A stretch of DNA of 64,000 nt, taken from CAWCGU01 sp963838095 (GTDB taxonomy: Bacteria; Actinomycetota; Thermoleophilia; Solirubrobacterales; 70-9). The stretch covers positions 434,001-498,000 of the forward strand of contig CAWIPO010000008.1 of assembly GCA_963838095.1 (NCBI GenBank). The letters run 5' to 3'. Each line of letters begins with the position of its first letter. Position 1 is the stretch's first letter. The translations under genes were made by a program, and so were the position numbers. A model generated the notes under the pieces. The model did not search any database. It had not been told where the DNA came from and was given only the letters and a program-made list of their open reading frames with translations. Shown here in pieces: positions 1 to 8,657 of this stretch.

Positions 1-2
1 AC

Positions 3-809
3 CGGTACGTGCGCGAGCTGGAGCCGGGTGCGATGGCGACGCTGGCGTACGCGCTCCTGGAGCTGGATGGGATGGTGCGGATCGCCGTCGCGGGACACCC
101 GCCACCGTTGCTTCTCGAGTCCGAGTCCGGCTCCGGGCGGCTGGTGACGGGAGAGCAGGCGCCTCCGCTCGGGGTCGCCACGTACCCCGGTTACGAGGAG
201 ACGGTGATCACGCTCGGCCCCGGCTCGTCACTCGTGCTCTACACCGACGGCCTGATCGAGCGCCCCGGCCGCTCGCTCGACGAGGGGCTGGAGCGTTTGC
301 TTGCGGCGGGGATACCGGGCACAGCCGAGCCCGAGGCGCTGTGCGAGCGGTTGCTGGGGGCGATGCTCACCGACGCGGCGGCGGACGATGTCGCCGTGGT
401 CGCCGTTCAGCTGAAGCCGGCTGTGCTGGAATTCGAGCGCGTGGTCCCCGCCGATCCTCGTGCGCTGGCCCCCCTGCGCCAGTCGCTGAACCTGTGGCTG
501 AACGGCATCGGTGGCAGCGCCGATGAGGTCTATGACGTGCTCGTCGCCTGCGGCGAGGCCTGCACGAACGCGATCCAGCACGCCTACCCGCCGGGCGACG
601 CGACCTTTCGCGTCTCCGGGGTGTGCGAGAACGGGTCGCTCGAGATCACGGTCAGCGACCGTGGCAGGTGGCGCGCGCGGGCTCCGGGGAGCGGGGGGTT
701 GGGACTGCTGCTGATGCAGGGGCTGATGGATTCCGTTGACGTCGACACCGGTGCGGACGGCTCCAACGTCATCCTCCGCCGGCGCTTCGGCCGCAACGGC
801 CGCGGCTGA
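3..809 (+). CDS. SpoIIE-family phosphatase with HATPase domain, 5' partial
   Basis: The reading frame is open from the first bases of the window, so the N-terminus, probably with a sensor domain, lies upstream. The first ~140 residues match the end of a PP2C/SpoIIE phosphatase (GHPPPLLL, LYTDGLIE, and the DDVAVVAV end strand with its metal-binding Asp pair). The last ~125 residues form a GHKL ATPase of the RsbW type, with an N box (GEACTNAIQHAY) and a G1 box (VSDRGRW). Such fusions act in partner-switching control: the phosphatase dephosphorylates a STAS antagonist and the kinase domain phosphorylates it or binds a sigma factor. A STAS gene lies at 3633, a plausible partner, which is inference. 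Cytoplasmic domains only are visible. Confidence 0.85.
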   Translation, partial: RYVRELEPGAMATLAYALLELDGMVRIAVAGHPPPLLLESESGSGRLVTGEQAPPLGVATYPGYEETVITLGPGSSLVLYTDGLIERPGRSLDEGLERLLAAGIPGTAEPEALCERLLGAMLTDAAADDVAVVAVQLKPAVLEFERVVPADPRALAPLRQSLNLWLNGIGGSADEVYDVLVACGEACTNAIQHAYPPGDATFRVSGVCENGSLEITVSDRGRWRARAPGSGGLGLLLMQGLMDSVDVDTGADGSNVILRRRFGRNGRG

Positions 810-881
810 CCTGAGCAGGAAAACGCGCACAAAACTCCCGCTCAGCGGCGGATATCTGCCGCTCGACGACAAAAAACCTAC

Positions 882-1916
882 GTGTGGGCGGAGTCGGTGG
901 TCCCAGCCGCGATCTTTCCTGCGACACGGCAGCGATCGCTGCGGGCTCGCATGGGCGACGGGCCTTCACGGAGGAGGAACTTGGCGCCGACGGCGAAGAT
1001 GGCGACGATGGAGTTGGCGGCGGCCGACGATGGCCTGCCGACCCCGATTGCCGTCGATCCACGCAACGGTCATCGCGAGCATCGGACGCTGCGAACGCTG
1101 CGCCTCGTCGGCGACAGCGATCTGGTCACGTCGGTCAGAGCCGGTGACGAGCGCGCCTTCGAGGCGATGCACGAGCGCCACTCGTCGGCGCTGCTCGGGT
1201 TCGCGCGCCACATGCTCGGCTCTCAGCAGGAGGCCGAGGACGCCGTGCAGCAGACCTTCTTCAAGGCCTATCGAACCCTGCACGCCAACGAGAACGAGAT
1301 CCTGCTGAAGCCGTGGCTGTACGCGATTGCCCGCAACGAGTGCATCTCGATGATCAGGCGGCGCCGGATCCGAGAGGCGGACCCGCTCGAGGACGAGTCA
1401 CAGCCCTCCGCATCGGTGCTCGCCGAGACGGTCGAGCAGCGCGAGGACCTGCGTGCGCTGCTTTCCGGAATCTCACGTCTCCCCGGCGACCAGCGTCAGG
1501 CGCTGTTGCTGACCAGCCTCGGGTCGCTGTCGGGAGAGGAGATCGGGCAGATCCTCGGCTGCGATCGGGCGAAGGTGAAGTCGCTTGTCTTTCGGGCGCG
1601 TGCTTCCCTCGCCCGGATCAGGGAGGCGCATGAAACGAGCTGCGAGGAGATTCGGCGGCAGCTCGCGGAGCTGCGAGGCGGTGCGCTGCGCCGCAGGGTG
1701 TTGCGCGAGCACCTGCTTGCATGCGACGGCTGCAACGAGTTCTTGATCGAGATCCGCCGCCAGCGGGAGCTGGTGGGCTCCCAGCCGGACTGCCACCCCA
1801 AGGCCTGCGAGGCTTCCGCGCTCACCTCACACCAGCCGGTCCCTCGCCGAGCCCACAACTGGACAAGTGCAGTAATCGGTGAAGAGGCAACCGCCGCTCG
1901 TCCCCCGCGTTCTTGA
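882..1916 (+). CDS. ECF-type RNA polymerase sigma factor with C-terminal zinc-finger motif
   Basis: Sigma-70 region 2 (about residues 88-133, GDERAFEAMHERH then EDAVQQTFFKAYRTL) and region 4 (about 190-245, SLSGEEIGQILGCDRAKVKS) are clear, so this directs RNA polymerase to an alternative promoter set. After region 4 comes C254, then HLLACDGC with H277, C281 and C284. This is the H-x3-C-x2-C pattern of zf-HC2 anti-sigma domains, so a redox- or metal-responsive element seems to be built into the sigma factor. The start is uncertain: GTG 882 gives the longest frame, and ATG 951, 999 and 1008 are in frame. The ~45 residues after the finger look disordered. No separate anti-sigma gene follows; the next gene is a GGDEF protein. 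Confidence 0.8.
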   Translation: MWAESVVPAAIFPATRQRSLRARMGDGPSRRRNLAPTAKMATMELAAADDGLPTPIAVDPRNGHREHRTLRTLRLVGDSDLVTSVRAGDERAFEAMHERHSSALLGFARHMLGSQQEAEDAVQQTFFKAYRTLHANENEILLKPWLYAIARNECISMIRRRRIREADPLEDESQPSASVLAETVEQREDLRALLSGISRLPGDQRQALLLTSLGSLSGEEIGQILGCDRAKVKSLVFRARASLARIREAHETSCEEIRRQLAELRGGALRRRVLREHLLACDGCNEFLIEIRRQRELVGSQPDCHPKACEASALTSHQPVPRRAHNWTSAVIGEEATAARPPRS

Positions 1917-1999
1917 AGTAACCGAGTACGAATATCCTGGCTCCGACACGTGCGTGGCCGAGCCATCGCCGGGGGGCTGGATTACCACAGGGAACGTGA

Positions 2000-3652
2000 A
2001 TGGTTGGTGCCAATACATCCTCCGGTGCGCGCTTAGGCGGGGTGCGGCGGATCCTCTGGCCCTCGGCTTCCGAGCCCGGACGGCGGGCCGCCGAGGACCA
2101 GGCGACGATCACCAGGACGTTCGCCTACCTGCTTGCCGGCGGGGCGTTGCTGATGCTGCTCGCGCGGCTGCTGCCCGAGGTTCCCGACCGCGCCCTCGTC
2201 GAGGTGGGCGGACCGCTCCTGCTCGCCTACCTCGTCAGCTTGGCGCTGCTGGCCGGCTTCAATCGCATGCCGTTGTGGCTGCTGCGGGCTGCCCCGTTCA
2301 TCGGCATCGTGGTCCTTGGCCTGGCCGCCTACGACAGCGGTCATGCCGTTGTCGGCGCCTACGCGATGTTCCTCTTCTGGGTCGTGGTCGCGGCCGCCTA
2401 CCTGTTCCCGGCATGGATCGCCATTCTCTGCATGCTGGCGGCGGTGGACGCGTTCGCGATCGTCCTCAGTGCCGAGAGCGGCAGGCCGACGTTGACTCTG
2501 CTGGGCGCGTCGATCATGGGGGGCCTTGCTGTGGCGGGCGTGCTCGTGGCGGCGCTGCGATCGCGCGAGGATCGGCTGCTTGCCACGCTCGAGAGCGCTG
2601 CCCGCACCGATCCCCTGACCGGGCTGGTCAACCGCCGGGGGTTCGAGGAGCGATTCGAGGAGGAACTGGCGCGCGCCCAGCGTGACCCTCGGCCCCTGGG
2701 CCTCGCGGTCCTCGACCTCGACAACTTCAAGCGCGTCAACGACGAGCTCGGTCACGAGGCCGGCGACGCGGCTCTGGTCCGCGTCGCCGAGGCGCTGCGG
2801 CGATCCGCCCGCACGCCCGACATCGTTGCGCGGATCGGGGGAGAGGAGTTCGCGGTTCTGCTCCCGGAGACATCGCTGCCGGAGTCCTTTCGAGCCGCTG
2901 AGCGACTCCGGCACGCGATCGATTTGGAGTTTCAGGGTTGGATCATGTCCTTCACAGCGAGCTGCGGGGTGGTCGCATTTCCAGATCACGGTGCGGCTGC
3001 AAGGGAGCTGATGCGATCCGCGGACCGGGCCCTGTACACCGCCAAGGACCTCGGCCGCGCGCGGACCATCATCGGCGCGAAGCGTCGCGGCGGGGGGCGA
3101 ACGGCGATGCTGCTCTCGCTCGCGGAGGAGGTCGATCGGCGCAAGGGCGGCAACGGCGATACCTGGCGTTCGGGCCTGTACGCCGCGATGCTCGGCCGGA
3201 TCCTGGGGTTCTCCGCCGAGCATGCCGAGCAGCTCGGGCTCGCCGCTCGGCTGCAGGACGTCGGGGAGATCGGAATCCCGGAGGAGATGCTCTCCTCACC
3301 GCATGCGCTCGGCTCAGACGAGTGGAGCGTTCTTCGCCGTCACCCCGAGATCAGCGCGCGCATGGTCCGGAACACCGACGTGGGGGAGGCATCCGAATGG
3401 ATCGCCTCCCACCACGAGTGCATGGATGCGAGCGGCTATCCGCTGGGGCTGCGCGAGGAGGAGATTCCGATCGAGGCCCGGATCCTTTCCGTCGCGGGAG
3501 CGTACGCCGCGATGCAGGGCAGCCGCGCGTATCGGGCGCCGCTGTCTCCTGACAGAGCCAAGGAGGAGCTGCGCGCTGGCGCGGGAACTCGATTCGACCC
3601 TACCGTCGTCGAGGCGTTCCTCGTACTCTGCGATGGATCAAATGAGGAATGA
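2000..3652 (+). CDS. Membrane GGDEF protein with C-terminal degenerate HD-GYP domain
   Basis: This is a 550-residue cyclic-di-GMP protein. About six membrane segments occupy residues 40-190. A GGDEF domain follows (about 200-360) with the active-site loop GGEEF at 280-284 and the LDNFKRVNDELGH substrate motif, so diguanylate cyclase activity is likely. The C-terminus (about 370-545) is HD-GYP-like: HHECMDASGYP at 471-481 keeps the GYP signature, but the HD pair reads QD at 419-420. Losing the metal-binding His suggests weak or no phosphodiesterase activity, a sensory role, or a changed specificity. ATG 2000 follows an AGGGA ribosome-binding site. The stop overlaps the start of the STAS gene, so the two are probably co-translated. 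Confidence 0.85.
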   Translation: MVGANTSSGARLGGVRRILWPSASEPGRRAAEDQATITRTFAYLLAGGALLMLLARLLPEVPDRALVEVGGPLLLAYLVSLALLAGFNRMPLWLLRAAPFIGIVVLGLAAYDSGHAVVGAYAMFLFWVVVAAAYLFPAWIAILCMLAAVDAFAIVLSAESGRPTLTLLGASIMGGLAVAGVLVAALRSREDRLLATLESAARTDPLTGLVNRRGFEERFEEELARAQRDPRPLGLAVLDLDNFKRVNDELGHEAGDAALVRVAEALRRSARTPDIVARIGGEEFAVLLPETSLPESFRAAERLRHAIDLEFQGWIMSFTASCGVVAFPDHGAAARELMRSADRALYTAKDLGRARTIIGAKRRGGGRTAMLLSLAEEVDRRKGGNGDTWRSGLYAAMLGRILGFSAEHAEQLGLAARLQDVGEIGIPEEMLSSPHALGSDEWSVLRRHPEISARMVRNTDVGEASEWIASHHECMDASGYPLGLREEEIPIEARILSVAGAYAAMQGSRAYRAPLSPDRAKEELRAGAGTRFDPTVVEAFLVLCDGSNEE

Positions 3653-4016
3653 GCCGCCATCATCGATTGGAAAGGGCGAACTCGCCGGCGTCGAGTTCGA
3701 CTTTCGTGACGGGGTACTGCTCGCGCGGATCGCGGGCGAGGTGGACGCATCGAACGCCGACGCCCTCGGACAGGCGCTGCTCGCTCGGATCCCCAACACC
3801 GCCTCCGGATTGATCCTGGACATGTCCGCGGTCACGTTCCTGGAGAGCACGGGGATCCAGCTCCTGTTCGACCTGGGCTCCCGCCTGGCCAGCCGCCGTC
3901 AGCGCTTCTGCACCGTCGTCCCACCGGACTCCGAAATCCTCCGCGCGCTCCAGATGGCGAGCTTCGAGAGCCAGGTGACGATCTACGCCGACGCGGAGGA
4001 GGCGATAGCGAGCTAG
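3633..4016 (+). CDS. STAS-domain anti-sigma factor antagonist
   Basis: This single-domain protein of 127 residues (124 from the in-frame ATG 3642) has the STAS fold. The core motif is LDMSAVTFLESTGIQLLFDLG, in which S72/T73 occupy the phospho-acceptor position of the SpoIIAA/RsbV DSSG loop; here the loop reads ESTG. Family members bind an anti-sigma kinase when unphosphorylated, releasing the sigma factor. The start lies inside the end of the GGDEF gene, which suggests translational coupling. The SpoIIE-HATPase protein at the window edge could be its kinase/phosphatase, but that link is inference. The TAG stop shares the palindrome CTAG with the stop of the convergent MerR gene. Confidence 0.85.
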   Translation: MDQMRNEPPSSIGKGELAGVEFDFRDGVLLARIAGEVDASNADALGQALLARIPNTASGLILDMSAVTFLESTGIQLLFDLGSRLASRRQRFCTVVPPDSEILRALQMASFESQVTIYADAEEAIAS

Positions 4017-5229
4017 GCGACGGGGGCGTCGCCTGACCTGAAGCCGGCGCGCGGTCCGGCGGAGTCGAGGCCTTCGACCTCGGCCAGCACCGGCGTCGAC
4101 CACCCGGCTCTGAACGCCGCGCCCAGCGCCTTCATCGTCACCGGGTTCCCGCCTTCCACAGAACCCTCCAGCGCCGATCCCGCCCTGTCGGCCAGCTCCT
4201 GGAATAGCAGCAGGTCGCGCTGCCCGATCGGGCGAACGCCGCGGATGAGCAAGCAGATGACGCCCATCAGGCGGTCCCCGCAACGCATCGGAGCGGCAAG
4301 GAACTCGGCCTCGCCGCCGCAGAGCCAGCACCGTTCGACGGCCAGCGAACGAGCCGAGCGCGGCGTTCGGCTGCCACGCGCCCGATCGGTCCCTCTCCGG
4401 GTGCTACTCGCGAGGGGACGGACGGCAATTCCTCGCCCGGAGCAGCCGCTGCCGCCGCCGGGCGCAGTCCGAGCCCGTCGGGCTCCGGGGAAAGAGCGAT
4501 CGCAGCGCGCACCTCGTGCAGCTGCGCCAGCTCCTCGACGAGCATCTGAAGCCCGGATGGCGAGGACTCCGAACGGCCTTCCGGCGTTTGGGAGCGCCAG
4601 GCGCGCGCGTACGCCTCCAGGAGCGTCTGTCGCACCGAAACGAAGAGCCGTCTCGCCGGTCCAACCTCAGCGCGATCCCCGCCGAAGAGGCTGCGCGTGA
4701 CAGTGGCGGCCAGCAGCTCGAGCATCGAGTCGCACTCGACGATCCCCACACCGGACGAGAACGCGGCGCCGGCGAGCTCCCTTGCCGCCTCGAGCGCGAT
4801 CTCGTAGTCCCCGCCGGCGGCTGCCTCCCCAATCGCCTCCAGCAGGCTTTCCCCGTGCCGCTGCCCCCTGGCAGTGGCGAACCAGCCCTGGGGCCCGTCG
4901 GAATAGAGGCTCCGCTCAACTCTCCCGAAAAGTTCCTTGCGCTTCTCCGAGGTCATCCGCGCAAGCTCGGGCAGCGGCCGGAGCGGGGGCCTGAGCGCGA
5001 ACGCCTGCCCCGGCGCCCGACCGTTGGCGAGCACTCGCTGCACCTCCGCGGTCGAGAACCGGCGGTGGCCGCCGGCGGTTCGCTCGGCCACGATCCGGCC
5101 CGATTCGGACCAGCGGCGCAAGGTTGCGATGGAGACGCCGAGCAGGCTCGCCGCCTCACGCGGCGAGAGCTGCGATTGCTCCGGTGACATACCAGAGTTG
5201 TCGTCTAATTTCGACATTGCTTTACTCAC
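4013..5229 (-). CDS. MerR-type HTH regulator with C-terminal GAF domain, frameshifted
   Basis: The N-terminus carries a MerR/excisionase-like helix-turn-helix (about residues 20-65: SPREAASLLGVSIATLRRW, then GGHRRFSTAEVQRVL). A helical middle region (110-250) follows. The end looks like a GAF sensor (GEGPIGRVAAE, MRCGDRLMGVICLL, LLLFQELADRAGSALEG), but the last part is in a different frame. The frame must change near 4345-4360, after which it runs to the stop at 4013. The start is GTG 5229 or ATG 5217. It is probably a one-component transcription regulator reading a small ligand or a redox signal. The break resembles the many others between 4 and 13.7 kb and is probably a sequence error. Confidence 0.65.
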
Positions 5230-5460
5230 CGCGGCGCCATTATCCCAGCTACGGGGCCCGGCGAGCTAGCCGCAGCGGAGCGATTTTGGGGATTTCACGC
5301 ACCTCCATGCCCAGGATCGTCACTCGTTATTACCTGGTTAAGCGCTGCGCACTTGCTAACCAATGGTGAGCGTCTGCGTTTAGTCTTGTGGAGGTCACAC
5401 ATAATCGACGGGGCTGAGGGGAGATTGCCGTGCGGAAGTGGAATCGGTCAGGGGGGCGAG
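5230..5460. other. Intergenic region between divergent regulator and glycosyltransferase
   Basis: These 231 bases separate the start of the MerR-GAF gene from the likely start of the sugar transferase. They are visibly more AT-rich than the flanks. I see a CATAAT box at 5400-5405 and a short dyad GGTTA/TAACC around 5337-5361, but no convincing paired -35/-10 set, no RNA gene and no open frame with family features. Confidence 0.4.
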
Positions 5461-7017
5461 ATGGCCCCTGCCGTTGAGGATCCCGTGACCAAGTTGCGCG
5501 CCCCGAGTACGAACGGGCATACCGCGCGAGCCTGAACGGCCACTCGCTGAACGGCCACTCGCGAGAAGCACTGGTTCAGGCGCTCTCGCCGCGGCCTCGC
5601 CGCCGCAGGCCGGGGTTTGCTGTAGGCAGGCTCGCGCTCGACGGGGCGATGCTGATCGCGGCCGGGGTCGCGATCAGCGCCACGGCGGCCGAGATTCCCG
5701 AGGCGGCTGTCGGGTCGCTGGTGGGCTTCTCCATTCTCACGATCGTGCTGCTCCGCTCCTTCGGGCTCTACCGCCCCCGCTTCGCCCGGCATTTCCTCGA
5801 CGACCTACGGTCGATCGCCGCCGCCACCGCGATAGCCGCCGTGGTGGTCGCGTTCTTGCAGATCTTGCTAACCGATGATCCGCAAGCGGCTGATCACGCG
5901 ATTCGGCGTGTGGTTGCTTGCCACCGCTTTCGTCGTCGCCGGCAGAGGTTCGCTGGCGGTGCTGGAGGCAGGCCGCCGCAGGCGCGGGACATCCGGCCTT
6001 CCGACGTTGGTGGTCGGCGCCGGGCGCGTCGGGCACCTCGTCGTGCGCCGTCTCAAGGAGCGGCCCGGGTTCGGGCTCGACCCGGTGGCGTTCTTCGACC
6101 GCGACCCGCTTGTGATCGACACCGAGTTCAGGCTGCCGGTGCTGGGCAGCGAGATCGAGGACGCGGACGACCCGACGCTCTTCTCCTCGAGTCTCACCGA
6201 TGCGGTGCGCGACCTCGGGATCAAGCACGTGATCGTGGCCTTCTCGCGCAGCTCGCACGAGATCGAGCTGCAACTCGCGCGTCGCTGCCAGGAGCTGGGC
6301 GTCGGAGTCTCGGTCGTTCCCAGGCTCTTCGGCGGCGTTCCCGACCACGTCGAGGTGCAGCGTCTCGGGGGATTGCCGCTGCTATCCGTTCGGTCCAGCG
6401 ACCCTCGCGGCTACCCGTTCGCCATCAAGTACGCCGTCGACCGCATCTTTGCGGTGCTCGCGATCGCGCTTCTGTGGCCGCTGATGGCGGCGAGCGCGCT
6501 CGCCATCCTTGTGACGATGCGGAGGCCGATCCTCTTCCGTCAGCAACGCGTGGGCATCGACGGGACCGAGTTCGAGCTGGTCAAGTTCCGGACGATGACC
6601 GGCACGTCGAACGGGGACGGGCCGACCAGGTCCACGCTCGAGGACGGGCTCGCCCCGGGCGGCGAAGAGGGGGAGGGCCGCCGGACCCCGGTCGGGGCGC
6701 TCCTGCGTCGCACCTCGCTCGACGAGCTTCCGCAGCTCCTCAACGTCGTTCGTGGCGAGATGTCGCTGATCGGCCCTCGCCCGGAGCGGCCGGAGTTCGC
6801 GCACCTGTTCGACCTGCACGTTGACGGCTACGCGGACCGCAGCCGGGTCAGGTCCGGGATTACCGGTTGGGCGCAGGTCCACGGTCTGCGCGGCAGGACC
6901 TCGGTCGCCGACCGCGCCGAGTGGGACAACTACTACATCGAGAACTGGTCGCCCTGGTTGGACCTGAAAATCGTGCTGCTGACCGTGCCCGCGCTTTTCC
7001 GACATGCGGGGGAGTGA
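5461..7017 (+). CDS. Exopolysaccharide polyprenyl glycosylphosphotransferase, frameshifted
   Basis: This enzyme family transfers a sugar-1-phosphate from a nucleotide sugar to undecaprenyl phosphate, the first step in building a surface polysaccharide. The membrane N-terminus (5649-5870) has several hydrophobic segments. In another frame from about 5890 come a CoA-binding-like Rossmann segment (LPTLVVGAGRVGHLVVRRL), a membrane segment (AIALLWPLMAASALAILV) and the catalytic sugar-transferase domain (RQQRVGIDG, LVKFRTM, LRRTSLDELPQLLNVVRGEM, SLIGPRPERPEF, GITGWAQVHGLRGRT). A frame change is needed between 5873 and 5900. ATG 5461 behind a GGGGGCGAG site would add a soluble N-terminal tail but needs a second frame change near 5505-5535; otherwise ATG 5649 is the start. 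Confidence 0.8.
5532..5561 (+). repeat. Two tandem 15-base copies in glycosyltransferase N-terminus
   Basis: CTGAACGGCCACTCG occurs twice head to tail and would encode LNGHS twice in the frame that continues into the transferase. Its in-frame unit length suggests it is coding. Confidence 0.7.
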
Positions 7018-7021
7018 GAAT

Positions 7022-7754
7022 ATGAACCTACGATGCACGACCACACTTCGCCGACGACCATCCGGGGGCTTCGATCCAGAGAGCGTCGGCGCCGCCGCCA
7101 GCCGGCGCGTGCAGTCGGTGATCGAGGGCATCCTCCAGGACGCCGAGGCGGAGGCTAAGAGTCTGTTGGAAGACGCCCGGCAACGCGCGGACCGCCTCAT
7201 CCTCGACGAGTAAGGCTGCTGTCGGAGCTGACCGACGATCTGCTCGAGCAGGCCTCGGAGATCAAGCACCGCTCCGATCGCCTCCTCCAAGTGCTCGACG
7301 CCGCGGTTCGCGACCTCGAGTGGAGCGCGTGCTCGAGGATGCCGAGCGGCAACGCAGGTGCGGTCGGCCACGCGGCGCTCGAGCGACACGCTGAAGCGGA
7401 GCTGCGGTCGGCCACCCGGCGCTCGAGCGAGGCGATTGAAGCCGAGCTGAGCCCGCTGGAAGGCCTGCACGCCTCGATCGAGCAGGCACACGAGCGCGAG
7501 CGCTCGCGAGCCGAGCCCTTGAGCGAGCGGGCAAGCGACCTCCGAGCGCGAGGAGCAAGTGGGAGCGGCGTGCCGCCGAGGGGAAGCGGCTCCGGATCGT
7601 CGGTCGGGTATCGGAGGACGCGCGCCTGCTGGCCACGCAGATGGCCGTGGCGGGGTCGAGTCGCAGCGAGATCGAACGCCGCCTGCGTGACGAGTTCGGG
7701 ATCGACGACCCCGGCGAGATCCTGATCAGCGTCCCGGGGCAGGGCGAGGTTTGA
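7022..7754 (+). CDS. Hypothetical coiled-coil protein, frameshifted
   Basis: I do not recognise the family. The sequence is coding-like but broken: 7022-7213 gives an acidic/basic helical stretch (VQSVIEGILQDAEAEAKSLL, then EDARQRADRLILDE), the continuation in another frame begins LLSELTDDLLEQASEIKHRS, and a later frame (7291-7600) is again Glu/Arg-rich helix. The end reads LLATQMAVAGSSRSEIERRL then RDEFGIDDPGEI to the TGA at 7752. Pieced together it would be ~240 residues, largely coiled coil with a small C-terminal helical tail. ATG 7022 is one possible start; ATG 7033 in another frame is an alternative. At least two frame changes are needed. Its stop is 24 bases from the stop of convergent nfo. 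Confidence 0.5.
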
Positions 7755-7778
7755 CCCCCCGCGCCGCTTGCGCGGCGC

Positions 7779-8655
7779 CTAGCTCGTCACGGCCTTCGCG
7801 CGTCGCCTGAGTCCCTGGGCACGAAGCCGCTTGGCGATCTCGACCTGCTTGCGATCGGGTCCACTGCCGTCGGGACCCGGGACCTCCAGCAGCGCCGGCA
7901 GATCCTCGAATCGCGGCTCGGAGAGGAACGCCGAGAGCCCCTTCCGTCCCAGCTCGCCCTCCCCGAGGTTGGCGTGCTTGTCGCGGTTGCCTCCCAGCGG
8001 GACGGCCGAGTCGTTGACGTGCAGGCAGAAGAGGCGGTCGAGCCCGACCTTGGCGTCGAACTCGTCGACGACCGCGCTCAGCTCCTCGTCGCTCCTGACT
8101 TCGTATCCGGACGCGAGCAGGTGACAGCAGTCGAGGCAGAAGCCGATCCGCGGATCGCCGCCCCAGCGTCCAGCAGCGCCGCAAGCTCGTCGAAGTCACG
8201 CCCGAGATTGCCCTTGGAGCCGGCCGTGTTCTCGAGCAGCAGCCGGCAGGAGTCGGTGGACGCGAGCGCCTCCCCGATCATCTTCGCCGGAGCGCTTCAG
8301 CGCCGTCGCCATCGGCGCGTCCTTCCCCGAGCCGGCATGCAGGACGACGCCGATCGCGCCGATCTCATCCCCAAGCCGAAGCGAGTGCGTGAGCGATGCG
8401 AGCGACTTGGTCCGGACCTCCCGATCCGCCGACGGGGTGTGGATCAGGTAGACGGCATGGACCGCCACCTCCTTGACGCGAGATCCGTCCATCGCTGCGC
8501 GGAAGGCCGCGCAGTCTTCGTCGGTGTAGCGCGTCGGACGCCACATCCGCGGGCTCTGGTTGAAGATCTGAATCGCGTCGGAGCGAGTCTCGATCCCGCG
8601 CTCGATGACGCTTGTCCAGGCCGCCCGCTGTGGAAACATGCGCGCCGATCAGCAT
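7779..8655 (-). CDS. nfo: Endonuclease IV (AP endonuclease), frameshifted
   Basis: The protein cleaves the backbone 5' of abasic sites in base-excision repair. The start MLIGAHVSTAGGLDK is canonical, followed in other frames by VIERGIETRSDAIQIFNQSP, then VHAVYLIHTPSADREVRTKS, then CRLLLENTAGSKGNLGRDFD, then CLDCCHLLASGYEV, then LFCLHVNDSAVPLGGNRDKH followed by ANLGEGELG. These His, Asp and Glu residues are the zinc ligands of the xylose-isomerase-like barrel. Frame changes are required near 8620, 8290 and 8150-8165; the 877-base span is not a multiple of three. All domain parts are present in order, so sequence error is likelier than decay. Its start codon is only two bases from the gltX start on the other strand. 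Confidence 0.85.
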
Positions 8656-8657
8656 TG

